DNA of 64,000 nt, from the NCBI RefSeq assembly GCF_900104345.1, contig NZ_FNJN01000007.1, positions 1 to 64,000 of the forward strand, written 5' to 3'. The notes under the pieces are model-generated. The model was given only the letters and a program-made list of their open reading frames with translations. It was not told the origin of the DNA and searched no databases. The number at the start of each line of letters is the position of its first letter. Positions within the stretch are counted from its first letter, which is position 1. This DNA comes from Microbacterium testaceum StLB037. GTDB lineage: Bacteria; Actinomycetota; Actinomycetes; Actinomycetales; Microbacteriaceae. Shown in pieces: positions 1-8,255 of this stretch. The position numbers were made by a program, and so were the translations under genes.

Positions 1-215
1 TCGTGCCGCTCCTGGGGCTCTTGTTCCTGCCGTTGGCCATTCTCAGCGCGATCGCCGCCATACTCCTCGGCCACTTGGGGTTCAGCGCCAGCCGCCGGGT
101 GGGCGTCGGCCGGAAGCTCGCGATCGTCGGCCTCGTAACGGGGTACATCGCCGCGGCGGCTCTCGTGTGGTACCTGGTCTCGTGGGCGGTCGGCGTCACC
201 ACCGCATTCGGATAG
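1..215 (+). CDS. DUF4190-like membrane protein, 3' part
   Basis: The reading frame is open from the window edge; the first two bases belong to a codon begun outside. What is visible is two hydrophobic helices joined by a short basic loop (LGHLGFSASRR) and followed by GLVTGY, the layout of actinobacterial DUF4190 proteins, which usually also have a proline-rich cytoplasmic N terminus. A GTG at 3 could serve as start, but a longer protein beginning upstream is more likely. The function of this family is unknown. It lies on the presumed interior side of the integrated element that ends near 2655, so it is probably cargo. Confidence 0.5.
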   Translation, partial: VPLLGLLFLPLAILSAIAAILLGHLGFSASRRVGVGRKLAIVGLVTGYIAAAALVWYLVSWAVGVTTAFG

Positions 216-280
216 GCGTTGCGAAACGACTGCTGCCTCGACAGGATCGGTGTCAAACCGTTTCCAGGGGGGACAACGAA

Positions 281-550
281 ATGAACCGTTTCAAGAAGAA
301 AATGGCCGCAGTGGGATTCGCAGGCGCAGTCGTTATGGGATCCGTCTTGGTGGCTTCGCCGGCTCAAGCAGCAGTGCCAAACGGATGGGGTTTCAGCACC
401 CCTTCGCAGGTCATGTGCGTCGCCAAGACGGCCTTGAAGGAAGCGGCGGTGGCTGCGGAGGGAAAGAAGATGCTGAGCAGCTCCACCCGTTGCGTGAAGA
501 GCATCCGAAAAGGCATGGCCTACTACGACACGCGCCTGTGGTGGAACTGA
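281..550 (+). CDS. Small secreted protein of unknown function
   Basis: An 89-residue protein with a clear Sec signal peptide: basic start (MNRFKKK), hydrophobic core and a likely cut after SPAQA near residue 30. The mature part is about 59 residues, basic, with two cysteines (in QVMCVAK and STRCVKS) that could form one disulfide, and it ends in an aromatic tail (YYDTRLWWN). The ATG at 281 was chosen because a purine-rich ribosome site (AGGGGGGAC) lies just upstream and because the signal peptide starts there; longer frames upstream have no such signal. I do not recognise the family. A strong hairpin follows. It probably belongs to the integrated element. Confidence 0.6.
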   Translation: MNRFKKKMAAVGFAGAVVMGSVLVASPAQAAVPNGWGFSTPSQVMCVAKTALKEAAVAAEGKKMLSSSTRCVKSIRKGMAYYDTRLWWN

Positions 551-626
551 GCGAGTCGCGACTCTCGCGCACATAAGCACCACCAGCGCCCACGCACGCA
601 TAACGCGTGGGTGTGTCAGCGAAGAC

Positions 627-660
627 GACCGGTCCCACACCTTGACTAGTGGGACCGGTC
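627..660 (+). terminator. Strong hairpin after the small secreted protein gene
   Basis: A perfect 12-bp stem (627-638 with 649-660, GACCGGTCCCAC) closes a 10-base loop. There is no long T run, but such stems act as terminators in high-GC Gram-positives. It would end the transcript of the gene stopping at 550. Confidence 0.6.
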
Positions 661-1143
661 GCGGCTTTGAGCCCAGGGCATGACCCCGGCGATGAGCGTA
701 ATGGCCTAGTGGCATCAGTAGCGGCGGGAGCTGCGGCGCCGCGTCAGCCGAACGGATAGCGATCCCCGGGCGGTCACCTGGACCTTTCCCGTTCCCTCCC
801 GCTCCCCCGGATTTCACGCTCAGCAGGCGCGACCAACACGCCACCAGTCGGCGGGCTGCCACGCAGCGTTTTGTCCATCGCGACGAATCTCGAGGAACCG
901 TTCCGCGTGATCACGCGGCTCTTGTTGCTCAGCCCCATCTCACTTCACCCCCCTGCCACGAAGGCCTCGATAGTTTCGGTTATCAGGACTATCGGCGAAG
1001 GCGATGGGTCATGATTCCTGCGTCTTCGACCTCGGATTAGGAGACTGTCAATGGCGGGCTCTGTGCGCGATCGTCACTCGACTCTCATTGACTGTCCCCA
1101 GCCGACCCACCTTCCTCGGCGCCGGGAGGTCAGTATCAGGGTC
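661..1143. other. Non-coding stretch inside the element, no supported gene
   Basis: About 480 bases between the hairpin and the end of the recombinase gene. No frame here has both a credible start and protein-like composition. Two symmetrical sites stand out: a 16-bp perfect palindrome at 903-918 (CCGCGTGATCACGCGG) and an inverted repeat CGATAG/CTATCG at 968-973 and 989-994. Either could be a protein-binding site. Neither can be assigned from sequence alone. Confidence 0.4.
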
Positions 1144-2631
1144 TCAACGCGTGATCCACTCAACCGAGATAGTGGCTGCGGCGCCGCTCAACGTCGTCAC
1201 CCGCTTGCCATTGCCGACCGGGTGAATTTTGACCGCCATTAGTGCCTCGACGACGAGGCGTCTTCGAGCGAGAGATGCGCCCATCCACCAGTCTCGAACG
1301 TCTTCGACGGCGGCGACCTCCGCGAGCGGATCCTCCAGAACAGCAAGCGCGATCTGATCGCCGATCGACTGAAGCTCGTGCGCGATGCTCACTAGGCTCT
1401 CGTCTGCGTCCGTGTCTGTCATGAGTCCGCGCGCGACGAAACTCGCGATTGACTGTCTGCGGCGTTTCAGTGCTTCGCGCGTCGAATTAAGAGTGGCGAC
1501 GTCCATCCAGTCCGAACGCGGCGCGAGGAGGTCAGCGGCGTCCTTCCTCGCGAGTCGCGCGATGCAGACCTCCGCGACGTATTCGTCGATGATGTCGCCG
1601 TTGCGCATGAAATGACCATTCGGACACCGGTATGCGTGGTAGCGACGAGACGGCGCGGCGCTGCCTCCATCTACGGGCGCCGTGGGATGAGTCTGGCCGC
1701 TAGCCGAACGGACGGGGCGTGAGCATGACCCGCACACTGCGAGCCCAGACAAAAGCCACTTCCGCGCAGTACCGCTGTGGTTCGGCCGGACTCCGATCAA
1801 CCGTCCACGACTCGCGACCAACTGGTGCCGTTCGACGATCGCTTGCCACGCCCCAGGCGTGCACGCTTCCAAATCTATGGACGTCGCGTCGAACTTGCCC
1901 GTCGGCTGAGCCGGAGGGAGGAGAGCTGCATAAAGCGGGTTCAACAGAACCCTTCGAACCATGGTGGCGTCCCAGCGCGCGCCCCGACGCGTCAACTTGC
2001 CATCATCATTCAGATCTCGCGCGACCTGGGCGAGTGGAGCCCCCGCCAGGAATTCGCTAAAAATCTGACGGATGTCTTCCGCTTCCGTCTCGTCAATTCT
2101 GTAGCGCGTACCCGCCGCGTCTCTCTCGATGCTTGGCACCCACCGGTACCCATGCGGTGGCATCCCGGGTGTGGGGTGCCCTGCGAGTCGCCTCCCCACC
2201 GCGTAGCGGGCTGCTCGCTCGGTCTTGATCCGAACCTCACGCTCAGCAAGCAACACCAATTGCTTCAGCATGAAATCGTCGAGCTCGGTGTCGATGCCTT
2301 CGCGGGCAACGACCACGCGAATATCTCGACGTGGCGGACGGATGTCGAGCACGTCGCCGAGACTGCGCGTGATCCGAGACGTCTCGGTCACGATCATCGT
2401 GTCGAACTCGCCTGCGTCAAAGCCCTTGAGCATCGCCGACCAGGCGGTTTTTGGGCCTCGCTCTTTGGAAGCCGAAGTGTCGTTGTCTTGATACTCGGCC
2501 ACGACCCGCCATCCGCGCCGAAACACTTCGGTACGGCAGTCTTCGATCTGTTGGGCGATCCCCTGGTCCTCGTCAACGGACTGTCTCGCGTAGATGGCGA
2601 CACGTGGTGTCGATTGGCCTGCAAGCTCCAT
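1144..2631 (-). CDS. Large serine recombinase (site-specific integrase)
   Basis: A 495-residue serine recombinase. The N-terminal resolvase domain opens with VAIYARQSVDED, giving the catalytic Ser18 in Y-A-R-Q-S, and continues to the TETSRITRS active-site segment. A recombinase domain follows (PPHGYRW, then LLNPLYAALL). Next is a zinc ribbon of the CGSCSRP ... YRCPNGH type, and the C terminus is rich in charged residues. Such enzymes integrate or excise phages and mobile islands at att sites. The ATG at 2631 is preceded by AGGATGGGG; an in-frame start 47 codons further upstream would read through the neighbouring chromosomal gene and lacks family residues. By eye the base composition is less GC-rich than the genes to the right, which fits transfer. 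The frame is intact. Confidence 0.9.
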   Translation of the reverse strand: MELAGQSTPRVAIYARQSVDEDQGIAQQIEDCRTEVFRRGWRVVAEYQDNDTSASKERGPKTAWSAMLKGFDAGEFDTMIVTETSRITRSLGDVLDIRPPRRDIRVVVAREGIDTELDDFMLKQLVLLAEREVRIKTERAARYAVGRRLAGHPTPGMPPHGYRWVPSIERDAAGTRYRIDETEAEDIRQIFSEFLAGAPLAQVARDLNDDGKLTRRGARWDATMVRRVLLNPLYAALLPPAQPTGKFDATSIDLEACTPGAWQAIVERHQLVASRGRLIGVRPNHSGTARKWLLSGLAVCGSCSRPVRSASGQTHPTAPVDGGSAAPSRRYHAYRCPNGHFMRNGDIIDEYVAEVCIARLARKDAADLLAPRSDWMDVATLNSTREALKRRRQSIASFVARGLMTDTDADESLVSIAHELQSIGDQIALAVLEDPLAEVAAVEDVRDWWMGASLARRRLVVEALMAVKIHPVGNGKRVTTLSGAAATISVEWITR

Positions 2632-2668
2632 TGCCCCATCCTGGCAGAAGTATGCCTTTATACCTCTA
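2632..2668. other. Inferred right junction (att site) of the integrated element
   Basis: Between the recombinase start (2631) and the first codon that matches the pilin-like gene (about 2668) the sequence switches from element to chromosome. Serine recombinase genes commonly sit next to their att site, so the crossover should lie here. The exact core cannot be set without the other end or an empty site. Confidence 0.45.
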
Positions 2669-2775
2669 CGGCGGCGGCTGTCGCCTTCGCGGGCCTGCTC
2701 GTGATGATCATGCGCAGCGACGAGGTGCGGGGGATCCTCACCGATCTCGTGCGTCGCGCGCTGACTGTTCAATGA
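2659..2775 (+). pseudogene. DUF4244 pilin-like gene, 3' remnant cut by the element
   Basis: An in-frame fragment of about 38 codons reads ...TAAAVAFAGLLVMIMRSDEV..., ends in LVRRALTVQ and stops at 2775. This matches the C-terminal hydrophobic half of DUF4244 proteins, short pilin-like proteins encoded in actinobacterial Flp/Tad pilus operons just before tadE. The normal N terminus (a basic stretch followed by TTAEYA-type sequence) is missing: upstream the frame runs antisense through the recombinase gene. The stop codon overlaps the tadE start as ATGA, the usual operon coupling. The missing 5' part is expected at the other end of the element, outside this window. Family assignment rests on recall of its C-terminal pattern. 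Confidence 0.65.
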
Positions 2776-3095
2776 GAAGGCTGGGGGAGCGCGGGGCGGT
2801 CACGGCGGAGTTCGCGGTGGCTCTGCCCGCCGTTCTGGTCGTCCTGGTCCTCGGGGCCGGTGTCCTCGCGTCGTTCGCGACCACGGTACGGGTGCAGCAG
2901 CTCACCACCGAGGCCGCGCGTCTGCTCGGCAGGGGCGACGACGCCGCCCTGCAGCGGCTGGCGGAGGTGGGGGCGACGGCGTCGGTGGACCGCGGCGGCG
3001 GAGTGGTCTGCGTACGAGCGTCTGCTCGCGTGCCGATGGGCCTGCCCCTCCCTCCGGTCTCGACGCGCGCCTGCGCCCTCGACGGAGGTCGCTGA
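2772..3095 (+). CDS. TadE family minor pilin
   Basis: A 107-residue TadE-like protein. The N terminus RGAVTAEFAVALPAVLVVLVL is the class signature: a short leader ending in Gly-Ala, a glutamate five residues on, then one transmembrane helix. The rest is an extracytoplasmic domain with two cysteines near the end. TadE proteins are minor pseudopilins processed by a prepilin peptidase and needed for assembly of Flp/Tad adhesive pili. The ATG overlaps the stop of the DUF4244 remnant, and the next gene starts at its last base. Its normal promoter and the upstream tad genes appear to have been displaced by the element, so expression may be lost or may come from the element. Confidence 0.8.
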   Translation: MRRLGERGAVTAEFAVALPAVLVVLVLGAGVLASFATTVRVQQLTTEAARLLGRGDDAALQRLAEVGATASVDRGGGVVCVRASARVPMGLPLPPVSTRACALDGGR

Positions 3096-3424
3096 TGCCC
3101 GCGAGCGTGTCGACCCTCGGAGTGATCTCGGTGGTCGCCGGTCTCGCGGTCGCCCTGGCCGTCGTCGGCGGTGCCGCGGTCGCCGCCGAACGACTCGCGG
3201 GGACCGCGGATGCCGCCGCCCTGGCTGCGGCGGATGCGGCCAGCGGGGCAGTATCGGGGGTGCCGTGCGACGAGGCCGCACGGGTCGCTTCGGCGGGGGA
3301 AGCGACCCTGCGAGAGTGCGATGTCGAGGGCCTGGTCGCCACCATCACCGTCGGTGGGGCGTACGGTGGGATTTCATTCGATGCGCGCTCACGGGCCGGA
3401 CCCCCCGAACGGTCGAGCCCGTGA
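3095..3424 (+). CDS. Rv3654c-type TadE/G-like pilus protein
   Basis: A 109-residue protein that overlaps tadE by one base. An N-terminal hydrophobic helix (about residues 8-30) precedes an alanine-rich segment, GTADAAALAAADAASG, and a short domain with two cysteines. This is the actinobacterial group annotated as Rv3654c-family TadE-like, always the last gene of the flp/tad operon. Probably a membrane-anchored minor pilin or assembly factor; no biochemical role is established. In mycobacteria the homologous operon also lies close to topA, as here. Confidence 0.75.
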   Translation: MPASVSTLGVISVVAGLAVALAVVGGAAVAAERLAGTADAAALAAADAASGAVSGVPCDEAARVASAGEATLRECDVEGLVATITVGGAYGGISFDARSRAGPPERSSP

Positions 3425-3484
3425 GACCTCCCGGAACCCGAACAGGGAGGCGTGTGTATGGTGTGCATCGACGAAAGGACCCCA

Positions 3485-6337
3485 GTGGCAAACGGAAAGA
3501 AGCTCGTCATCGTCGAGTCCCCGACGAAGATGAAGTCGATCCAGGGATACCTCGGCGACGACTACGAGGTGCTCAGCTCGGTCGGTCACATTCGCGACCT
3601 CGCGTCGAAGAAAGAGATCCCGGCCGACAAGAAGGCGGCGTACGGCAAGTACTCCATCGACGTCGAGAACGACTTCGACCCCTTCTACGTGGTCAACGAC
3701 CGCAAGACGAAGACCGTCGCCGAGCTCAAGCGCGCCCTCAAGACGGCCGACGAAGTCCTCCTCGCCACTGATGGTGACCGCGAAGGCGAAGCCATCGCGT
3801 GGCACCTCCTCGAGGTCCTCAAGCCCAAGGTCCCCGTGCGTCGCATGATCTTCCACGAGATCACCAAGGACGCCATCAAAGAGGCCGCCGAGCACACCCG
3901 CGAACTTGACGTCTCGCTCGTCGACGCGCAAGAGACCCGCCGCGTGCTCGACCGGCTCTACGGCTGGGACGTCTCGCCCGTTCTGTGGCGCAAGGTCGGC
4001 TCGGGCCGCGAGGGCACGGCCCTCAGCGCCGGTCGCGTGCAGTCCGCGGCCACCCGTATGGTCGTCGAGCGCGAGCGCGAGCGCATGGCTTTCGTCTCGG
4101 CCTCGTACTGGGACGTCGAGGCACTCGCGTCGCAGTCCGGCTCCTCGTTCACCACGCGCTTGAACCGTCTCGACGGTGCGCCCATCGCGCGCGGCGGCGA
4201 CTACGACGACAACGGCCAGCTCAAGAAGGCCGTCGTGGTCCTCGATGAGGCGCAGGCACGCGCACTCGCGGACGCGATCACCGCCGCCGGCACGGCGACC
4301 GTCGCCAAGGTCGAGGCGAAGCCCGGCACGCGCAGCCCGCGCGCCCCCTTCACGACCTCCACGCTGCAGCAGGAGGCCGGCCGCAAGCTCTCGATGAGCG
4401 CCAAGCACGCCATGGGCGTCGCCCAGCGACTCTACGAAAAGGGCTTCATCACCTATATGCGTACCGACTCGGTCGCCCTCTCGGGGCAGGCCATCTCGGC
4501 AGCGCGTGCTCAGGCCGTCGCTCTCTACGGCGACAAGGCCGTTCCCGCGAACCCGCGCGTCTACAAAAGCAAGTCGAAGAACGCGCAGGAGGCGCACGAG
4601 GCCATCCGTCCCTCGGGCGAGACCTTCCGCACGCCCGCGTCGCTCGCGTCCTCGCTCGATCGCGACGAGCAGAAGCTGTACGACCTGATCTGGAAGCGCA
4701 CCGTCGCGAGCCAGATGGCGGATGCCAAGTACGAGACGACGACCGTCACGCTCACGGTCAAGGCCGGTGACCAGGTCGCCGAGTTCACGGCATCCGGAAC
4801 CGTTTACACCTTCAAGGGGTTCCTCGAGGCTTACGAAGAAGGCGCCGACGAGAAGCGCAACGACGACGATGCCGACCAGTCGCTGCCGGCGGTCGCCGTG
4901 GGCGACACGCTGTCGGTCAGCGATGTCGAGCCCAAGGGGCACAGCACCTCTCCGAAGCCGCGGTACACCGAGGCCAGCCTGGTCAAGGCCCTCGAAGAGA
5001 AGGGGATCGGTCGCCCGTCTACCTTCGCCAGCATCATCGGTGTGATCCTCGACCGTGGGTACGTCAGCAAGCGTGGTCAGGCGCTCGTGCCCAGCTGGCT
5101 CGCGTTCAGCGTCGTCCGCCTCCTCGAAGAGCACTTCGCCGACCTCGTCGACTACGACTTCACCGCCGCCCTCGAAGACGATCTCGACGCCATCGCGCGT
5201 GGCGAGCAGCGCCGCACCGAGTGGCTGAAGTCGTTCTACTTCGGCTCCGAGAAGCAGGTGGGACTGCGTCACATCGTCGACAACCTCGGCGAGATCGACG
5301 CTCGCGAGCTCAACTCGACGCGCATCACCGACACGGCCACGCTGCGCTTCGGAAAGTACGGCCCGTACCTCGAGGTGACCGATCCCACGGCCGCCCCCGA
5401 CGCCAAGCCGCGCATCGTCAACATCCCCGAGGACCTCGCGCCCGACGAGCTCACGCCCGCGAAGGCGCAGGAGCTCATCGACGCCCCCGTGGCCGGCGAC
5501 CGGGTGCTGGGCGAGAACCCCGAGAACGGCAAGCTCGTCGTCGTGAAGGACGGACGCTTCGGCCCCTACGTGCAAGAGGTCGACGCCGAGGAGCCCGAAG
5601 AGGTCGACCAGGCCACGGGCGAGGTCGTCGAGGCCCCCAAGAAGCGCGGAGCCAAGAAGGAAGCGGCCCCGAAGCCTCGGACCGCCTCGCTCTTCCGGTC
5701 GATGTCCGTCGACACGGTCGATCTCGATACGGCCCTGCAGCTGCTCTCCCTTCCCCGCGTCGTGGGTACCGACCCCGCCTCGGGTGAGGAGATCACCGCG
5801 CAGAACGGTCGCTTCGGTCCCTACCTCAAGAAGGGCACCGACTCCCGGTCGCTCGACGACGAGAAGCAGATCTTCGACATCACGCTCGACCAGGCGCTCG
5901 CGAAGTACGCCGAACCGAAGTACGGCGCCCGCCGGGCCTCGAGCGCTCTGAAGGAGTTCGACGCCGACCCCGTCAGCGGCAAGCCCCTCAAGCTGAAGGA
6001 CGGTCGCTTCGGTCCCTACGTCACCGACGGCGAGACCAACGCCACTGTCCCCCGCGGCGAAGACGCGATGGCGATCACCTTCGAGCGCGCCGTCGAGCTG
6101 ATCGCTGACAAGCGCGCCAAGGGTCCCGCGCCGAAGAAGACCGCAGCGCGAAAGGCCCCCGCGAAGACCACGGCAGCGAAGACCACGGCCGCCAAGACCA
6201 CGGCGGCCAAGACGACGGCGAAGACCACCGCGGCGAAGACGGCTGTCACCAAGACGGCGGCCGCCAAGACGACGGCCGCCAAGACCGCCGCCCCGCGGGC
6301 GACGACCACGCGCAAGGCCCCGGCGAAGAACTCGTGA
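3485..6337 (+). CDS. topA: DNA topoisomerase I
   Basis: A 950-residue type IA topoisomerase that relaxes negative supercoils through a transient 5'-phosphotyrosine. The N terminus KLVIVESPTKMKSIQGYLG starts the TOPRIM domain, which carries DREGEAIAWH. The catalytic Tyr is about residue 324 in ITYMRTDS. After the core come repeated C-terminal modules with the signature GRFGPY (four copies), then a tail of Lys-Thr-Ala repeats about 50 residues long, typical of actinobacterial TopA and thought to bind DNA. The GTG at 3485 was preferred to the ATG at 3452 because GAAAGGA lies six bases before it and family members begin at this point. tmk overlaps its stop (GTGA). Confidence 0.96.
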   Translation: MANGKKLVIVESPTKMKSIQGYLGDDYEVLSSVGHIRDLASKKEIPADKKAAYGKYSIDVENDFDPFYVVNDRKTKTVAELKRALKTADEVLLATDGDREGEAIAWHLLEVLKPKVPVRRMIFHEITKDAIKEAAEHTRELDVSLVDAQETRRVLDRLYGWDVSPVLWRKVGSGREGTALSAGRVQSAATRMVVERERERMAFVSASYWDVEALASQSGSSFTTRLNRLDGAPIARGGDYDDNGQLKKAVVVLDEAQARALADAITAAGTATVAKVEAKPGTRSPRAPFTTSTLQQEAGRKLSMSAKHAMGVAQRLYEKGFITYMRTDSVALSGQAISAARAQAVALYGDKAVPANPRVYKSKSKNAQEAHEAIRPSGETFRTPASLASSLDRDEQKLYDLIWKRTVASQMADAKYETTTVTLTVKAGDQVAEFTASGTVYTFKGFLEAYEEGADEKRNDDDADQSLPAVAVGDTLSVSDVEPKGHSTSPKPRYTEASLVKALEEKGIGRPSTFASIIGVILDRGYVSKRGQALVPSWLAFSVVRLLEEHFADLVDYDFTAALEDDLDAIARGEQRRTEWLKSFYFGSEKQVGLRHIVDNLGEIDARELNSTRITDTATLRFGKYGPYLEVTDPTAAPDAKPRIVNIPEDLAPDELTPAKAQELIDAPVAGDRVLGENPENGKLVVVKDGRFGPYVQEVDAEEPEEVDQATGEVVEAPKKRGAKKEAAPKPRTASLFRSMSVDTVDLDTALQLLSLPRVVGTDPASGEEITAQNGRFGPYLKKGTDSRSLDDEKQIFDITLDQALAKYAEPKYGARRASSALKEFDADPVSGKPLKLKDGRFGPYVTDGETNATVPRGEDAMAITFERAVELIADKRAKGPAPKKTAARKAPAKTTAAKTTAAKTTAAKTTAKTTAAKTAVTKTAAAKTTAAKTAAPRATTTRKAPAKNS

Positions 6338-7008
6338 CCGACGACCGCACCCGGCCGCTGACTCTCCCTCGGGCGTCCGCGGCCGGGGGGCCCGGCCTAT
6401 TCGTGACCTTCGAAGGGGGGGACGGCGCCGGCAAGACCACTCAGGCCTCGATGCTCGAGGACTGGCTGCGCTCCGGTGGCCGGAACATCGTTCGCACGCG
6501 CGAGCCAGGTGGCACCGACGTGGGAGTGCGCATCCGCGACATCGTCCTGCACCACCGCGGTCACATCGCCGCCCGCGCCGAAGCGCTGCTCTACGCGGCC
6601 GACCGTGCCCATCATGTCGAGACCGTCGTCCAGCCCGCCATCGCGCGCGGCGACGTCGTGATCCAGGACCGGTACCTCGATTCCTCCGTCGCCTATCAAG
6701 GCGCCGGTCGTGTCCTGGATGCCGATGACATCCGCGCCCTGTCGCTCTGGGCGACCGGCGGGCTCCTGCCCGATCTCACCGTGCTGCTCGACCTGGACCC
6801 CGCCGCGGCGCGCCGTCGCCTGGACGCGGACGACAAGCCCTTCGACCGTCTCGAAGCGGAGAAGAGCGAGTTCCACGCGCGCGTGCGCGCCGGCTTCCTC
6901 ACCCTGGCCGCCGCCGAGCCCCACCGCTTCCTCGTGCTCGATGCCACACAGGCGCCGGACATGCTGGCGGGTCAGGTGCGCGCGGCGATGCAGGAGCACC
7001 TCGGCTGA
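6334..7008 (+). CDS. tmk: Thymidylate kinase
   Basis: A 224-residue dTMP kinase making dTDP for DNA synthesis. The P-loop GGDGAGKTT lies at residues 28-36, followed by TREPGGT and the DRY motif IQDRYLDSSVAYQG. There is an N-terminal extension of about 20 residues before the conserved FVTFEGGDG. The GTG start overlaps the topA stop by four bases, so translation is coupled. The order topA-tmk-holB groups replication functions. Confidence 0.96.
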   Translation: MTDDRTRPLTLPRASAAGGPGLFVTFEGGDGAGKTTQASMLEDWLRSGGRNIVRTREPGGTDVGVRIRDIVLHHRGHIAARAEALLYAADRAHHVETVVQPAIARGDVVIQDRYLDSSVAYQGAGRVLDADDIRALSLWATGGLLPDLTVLLDLDPAAARRRLDADDKPFDRLEAEKSEFHARVRAGFLTLAAAEPHRFLVLDATQAPDMLAGQVRAAMQEHLG

Positions 7009-7063
7009 GGCGAGCGTGGTCGATGCACAGCCGACCGCCAGCGGCCGTGTCCGACCCCCCGAT

Positions 7064-7069
7064 TAGGCT
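7064..7069 (+). promoter_or_regulatory. -10 element TAGGCT for leaderless holB
   Basis: TAGGCT lies seven bases before the holB ATG at 7077. The same TANNNT-to-start spacing recurs at many genes in this window, so transcription probably begins at the start codon. Confidence 0.6.
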
Positions 7070-7076
7070 GGAGCCC

Positions 7077-8255
7077 ATGTCCGTCGCCCTCGATCCGTCC
7101 GCGTCCGCCGCCGGTACGGCGTCGTTCCCCTGGGACGCCGTGTGGGGGCAAGACGAGGCCGTGCAGACGCTGCAAGCCGCGGCATCCGACCCCTCGGCGC
7201 TCGCGCACGCGTGGCTCATCACCGGACCTCCCGGTTCGGGGCGGTCCACCCTGGCCTACGCGTTCGCCGCCGCTCTCATCGCCGATCCGGGTGACGAGAA
7301 CGCGCAACGCCAGGTGCTCGCCCGGACCCACCCCGATCTCACCGCCCTGCGCACCGAGCAGGTCGTGATCCGCATCGACGAGGCGCGTCGACTCGTCGAG
7401 CGCGCCTCTTTCGCCCCCTCGCTCGGTCGTCACCGCGTGATCGTCGTCGAAGACGCCGACCGGATGGCCGAGCGCACCTCGAACGTGCTGCTCAAGGCCC
7501 TCGAGGAGCCGCCCGAGAAGACCGTCTGGGTGCTGTGCGCACCCAGCGACGCCGACCTGCTGCCGACCATCCGCTCGCGCGTGCGCGTCCTGCGTCTGCG
7601 CGAGCCGTCGGTCGCCGACGTCGCCGCCTTGATCGTGGAACGCACGGGAGTGAGCCCCGACATCGCGGAGGAGTCCGCACGCCACGCGCAGCGCCACATC
7701 GGCATGGCGCAGCGCCTCGCGACCGACGACGACGCTCGCGGCCGCCGCGCCGAAACCCTCGCGGCGGTGCTCGCCGTCCGCGGGATCGGCGACGCCGTCG
7801 ATGTGGCCGGACGCATCGTGCGGCTGGCCACCGATGACGCCAAGGCCCTCACCGCCACCCGCGACGAAGAAGAGCGCCGATCGCTTCTGCGCATGCTCGG
7901 CGTCGCCGAGGGGGCTGCGGTGCCGCCGTCGGTCCGCGGTCAGGTGAACGCCCTCGAAGACGACCAGAAGCGCCGGGCGACCCGCAGCCTGCGCGACGGT
8001 ATCGACCGCGTGCTCACCGACCTGCAGTCGCTCTTCCGCGATGTCGTGATGATCCAGTACGGCCGCGACGGCGACCTGGTCAACAGCGAACGCCTCGACG
8101 CGCTCCGCGCCCTCGCCGGGGAGTGGTCTCCCGCGCGCACGCTGGGAGTCCTCGACCGCATCTCGGTCACCCGCCGCAACCTCGAGCAGAACGCCGCCCC
8201 GCTGCTGGCCCTGGAGAGTCTTATGATCACCGTCGCCAACGGATCCGCTCCGTGA
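7077..8255 (+). CDS. holB: DNA polymerase III delta' subunit
   Basis: A 392-residue clamp-loader subunit of the AAA+ fold. Visible are WGQDEAVQTL, a P-loop-like GPPGSGRST with Arg in place of the usual Lys, the VVEDADRM Walker B region and LLKALEEPPEKTVWVL. Delta' helps load the beta clamp and generally does not need ATPase activity of its own, in line with the altered P-loop. The ATG at 7077 was chosen over 7023 because of the TAGGCT box seven bases upstream and the family start. The next gene overlaps its stop (GTGA). Confidence 0.93.
   Translation: MSVALDPSASAAGTASFPWDAVWGQDEAVQTLQAAASDPSALAHAWLITGPPGSGRSTLAYAFAAALIADPGDENAQRQVLARTHPDLTALRTEQVVIRIDEARRLVERASFAPSLGRHRVIVVEDADRMAERTSNVLLKALEEPPEKTVWVLCAPSDADLLPTIRSRVRVLRLREPSVADVAALIVERTGVSPDIAEESARHAQRHIGMAQRLATDDDARGRRAETLAAVLAVRGIGDAVDVAGRIVRLATDDAKALTATRDEEERRSLLRMLGVAEGAAVPPSVRGQVNALEDDQKRRATRSLRDGIDRVLTDLQSLFRDVVMIQYGRDGDLVNSERLDALRALAGEWSPARTLGVLDRISVTRRNLEQNAAPLLALESLMITVANGSAP

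Noticed and set aside
1777-2658. The long plus-strand frame that runs into the DUF4244 remnant
   Set aside because: It is antisense to the intact recombinase gene up to about 2631; only the last part from about 2659 has pilin-like sequence.
3389-5575. A 728-codon open frame on the minus strand across topA
   Set aside because: It is the antisense image of topA in a GC-rich genome. It has low-complexity composition with many Arg, Glu, Gly and Val and no family motif, while the plus strand shows complete topoisomerase motifs.
6140-6334. The repeated Lys-Thr-Ala codons at the end of topA as a CRISPR or satellite
   Set aside because: They are in-frame, degenerate at wobble positions and match the basic tail normal for actinobacterial TopA.
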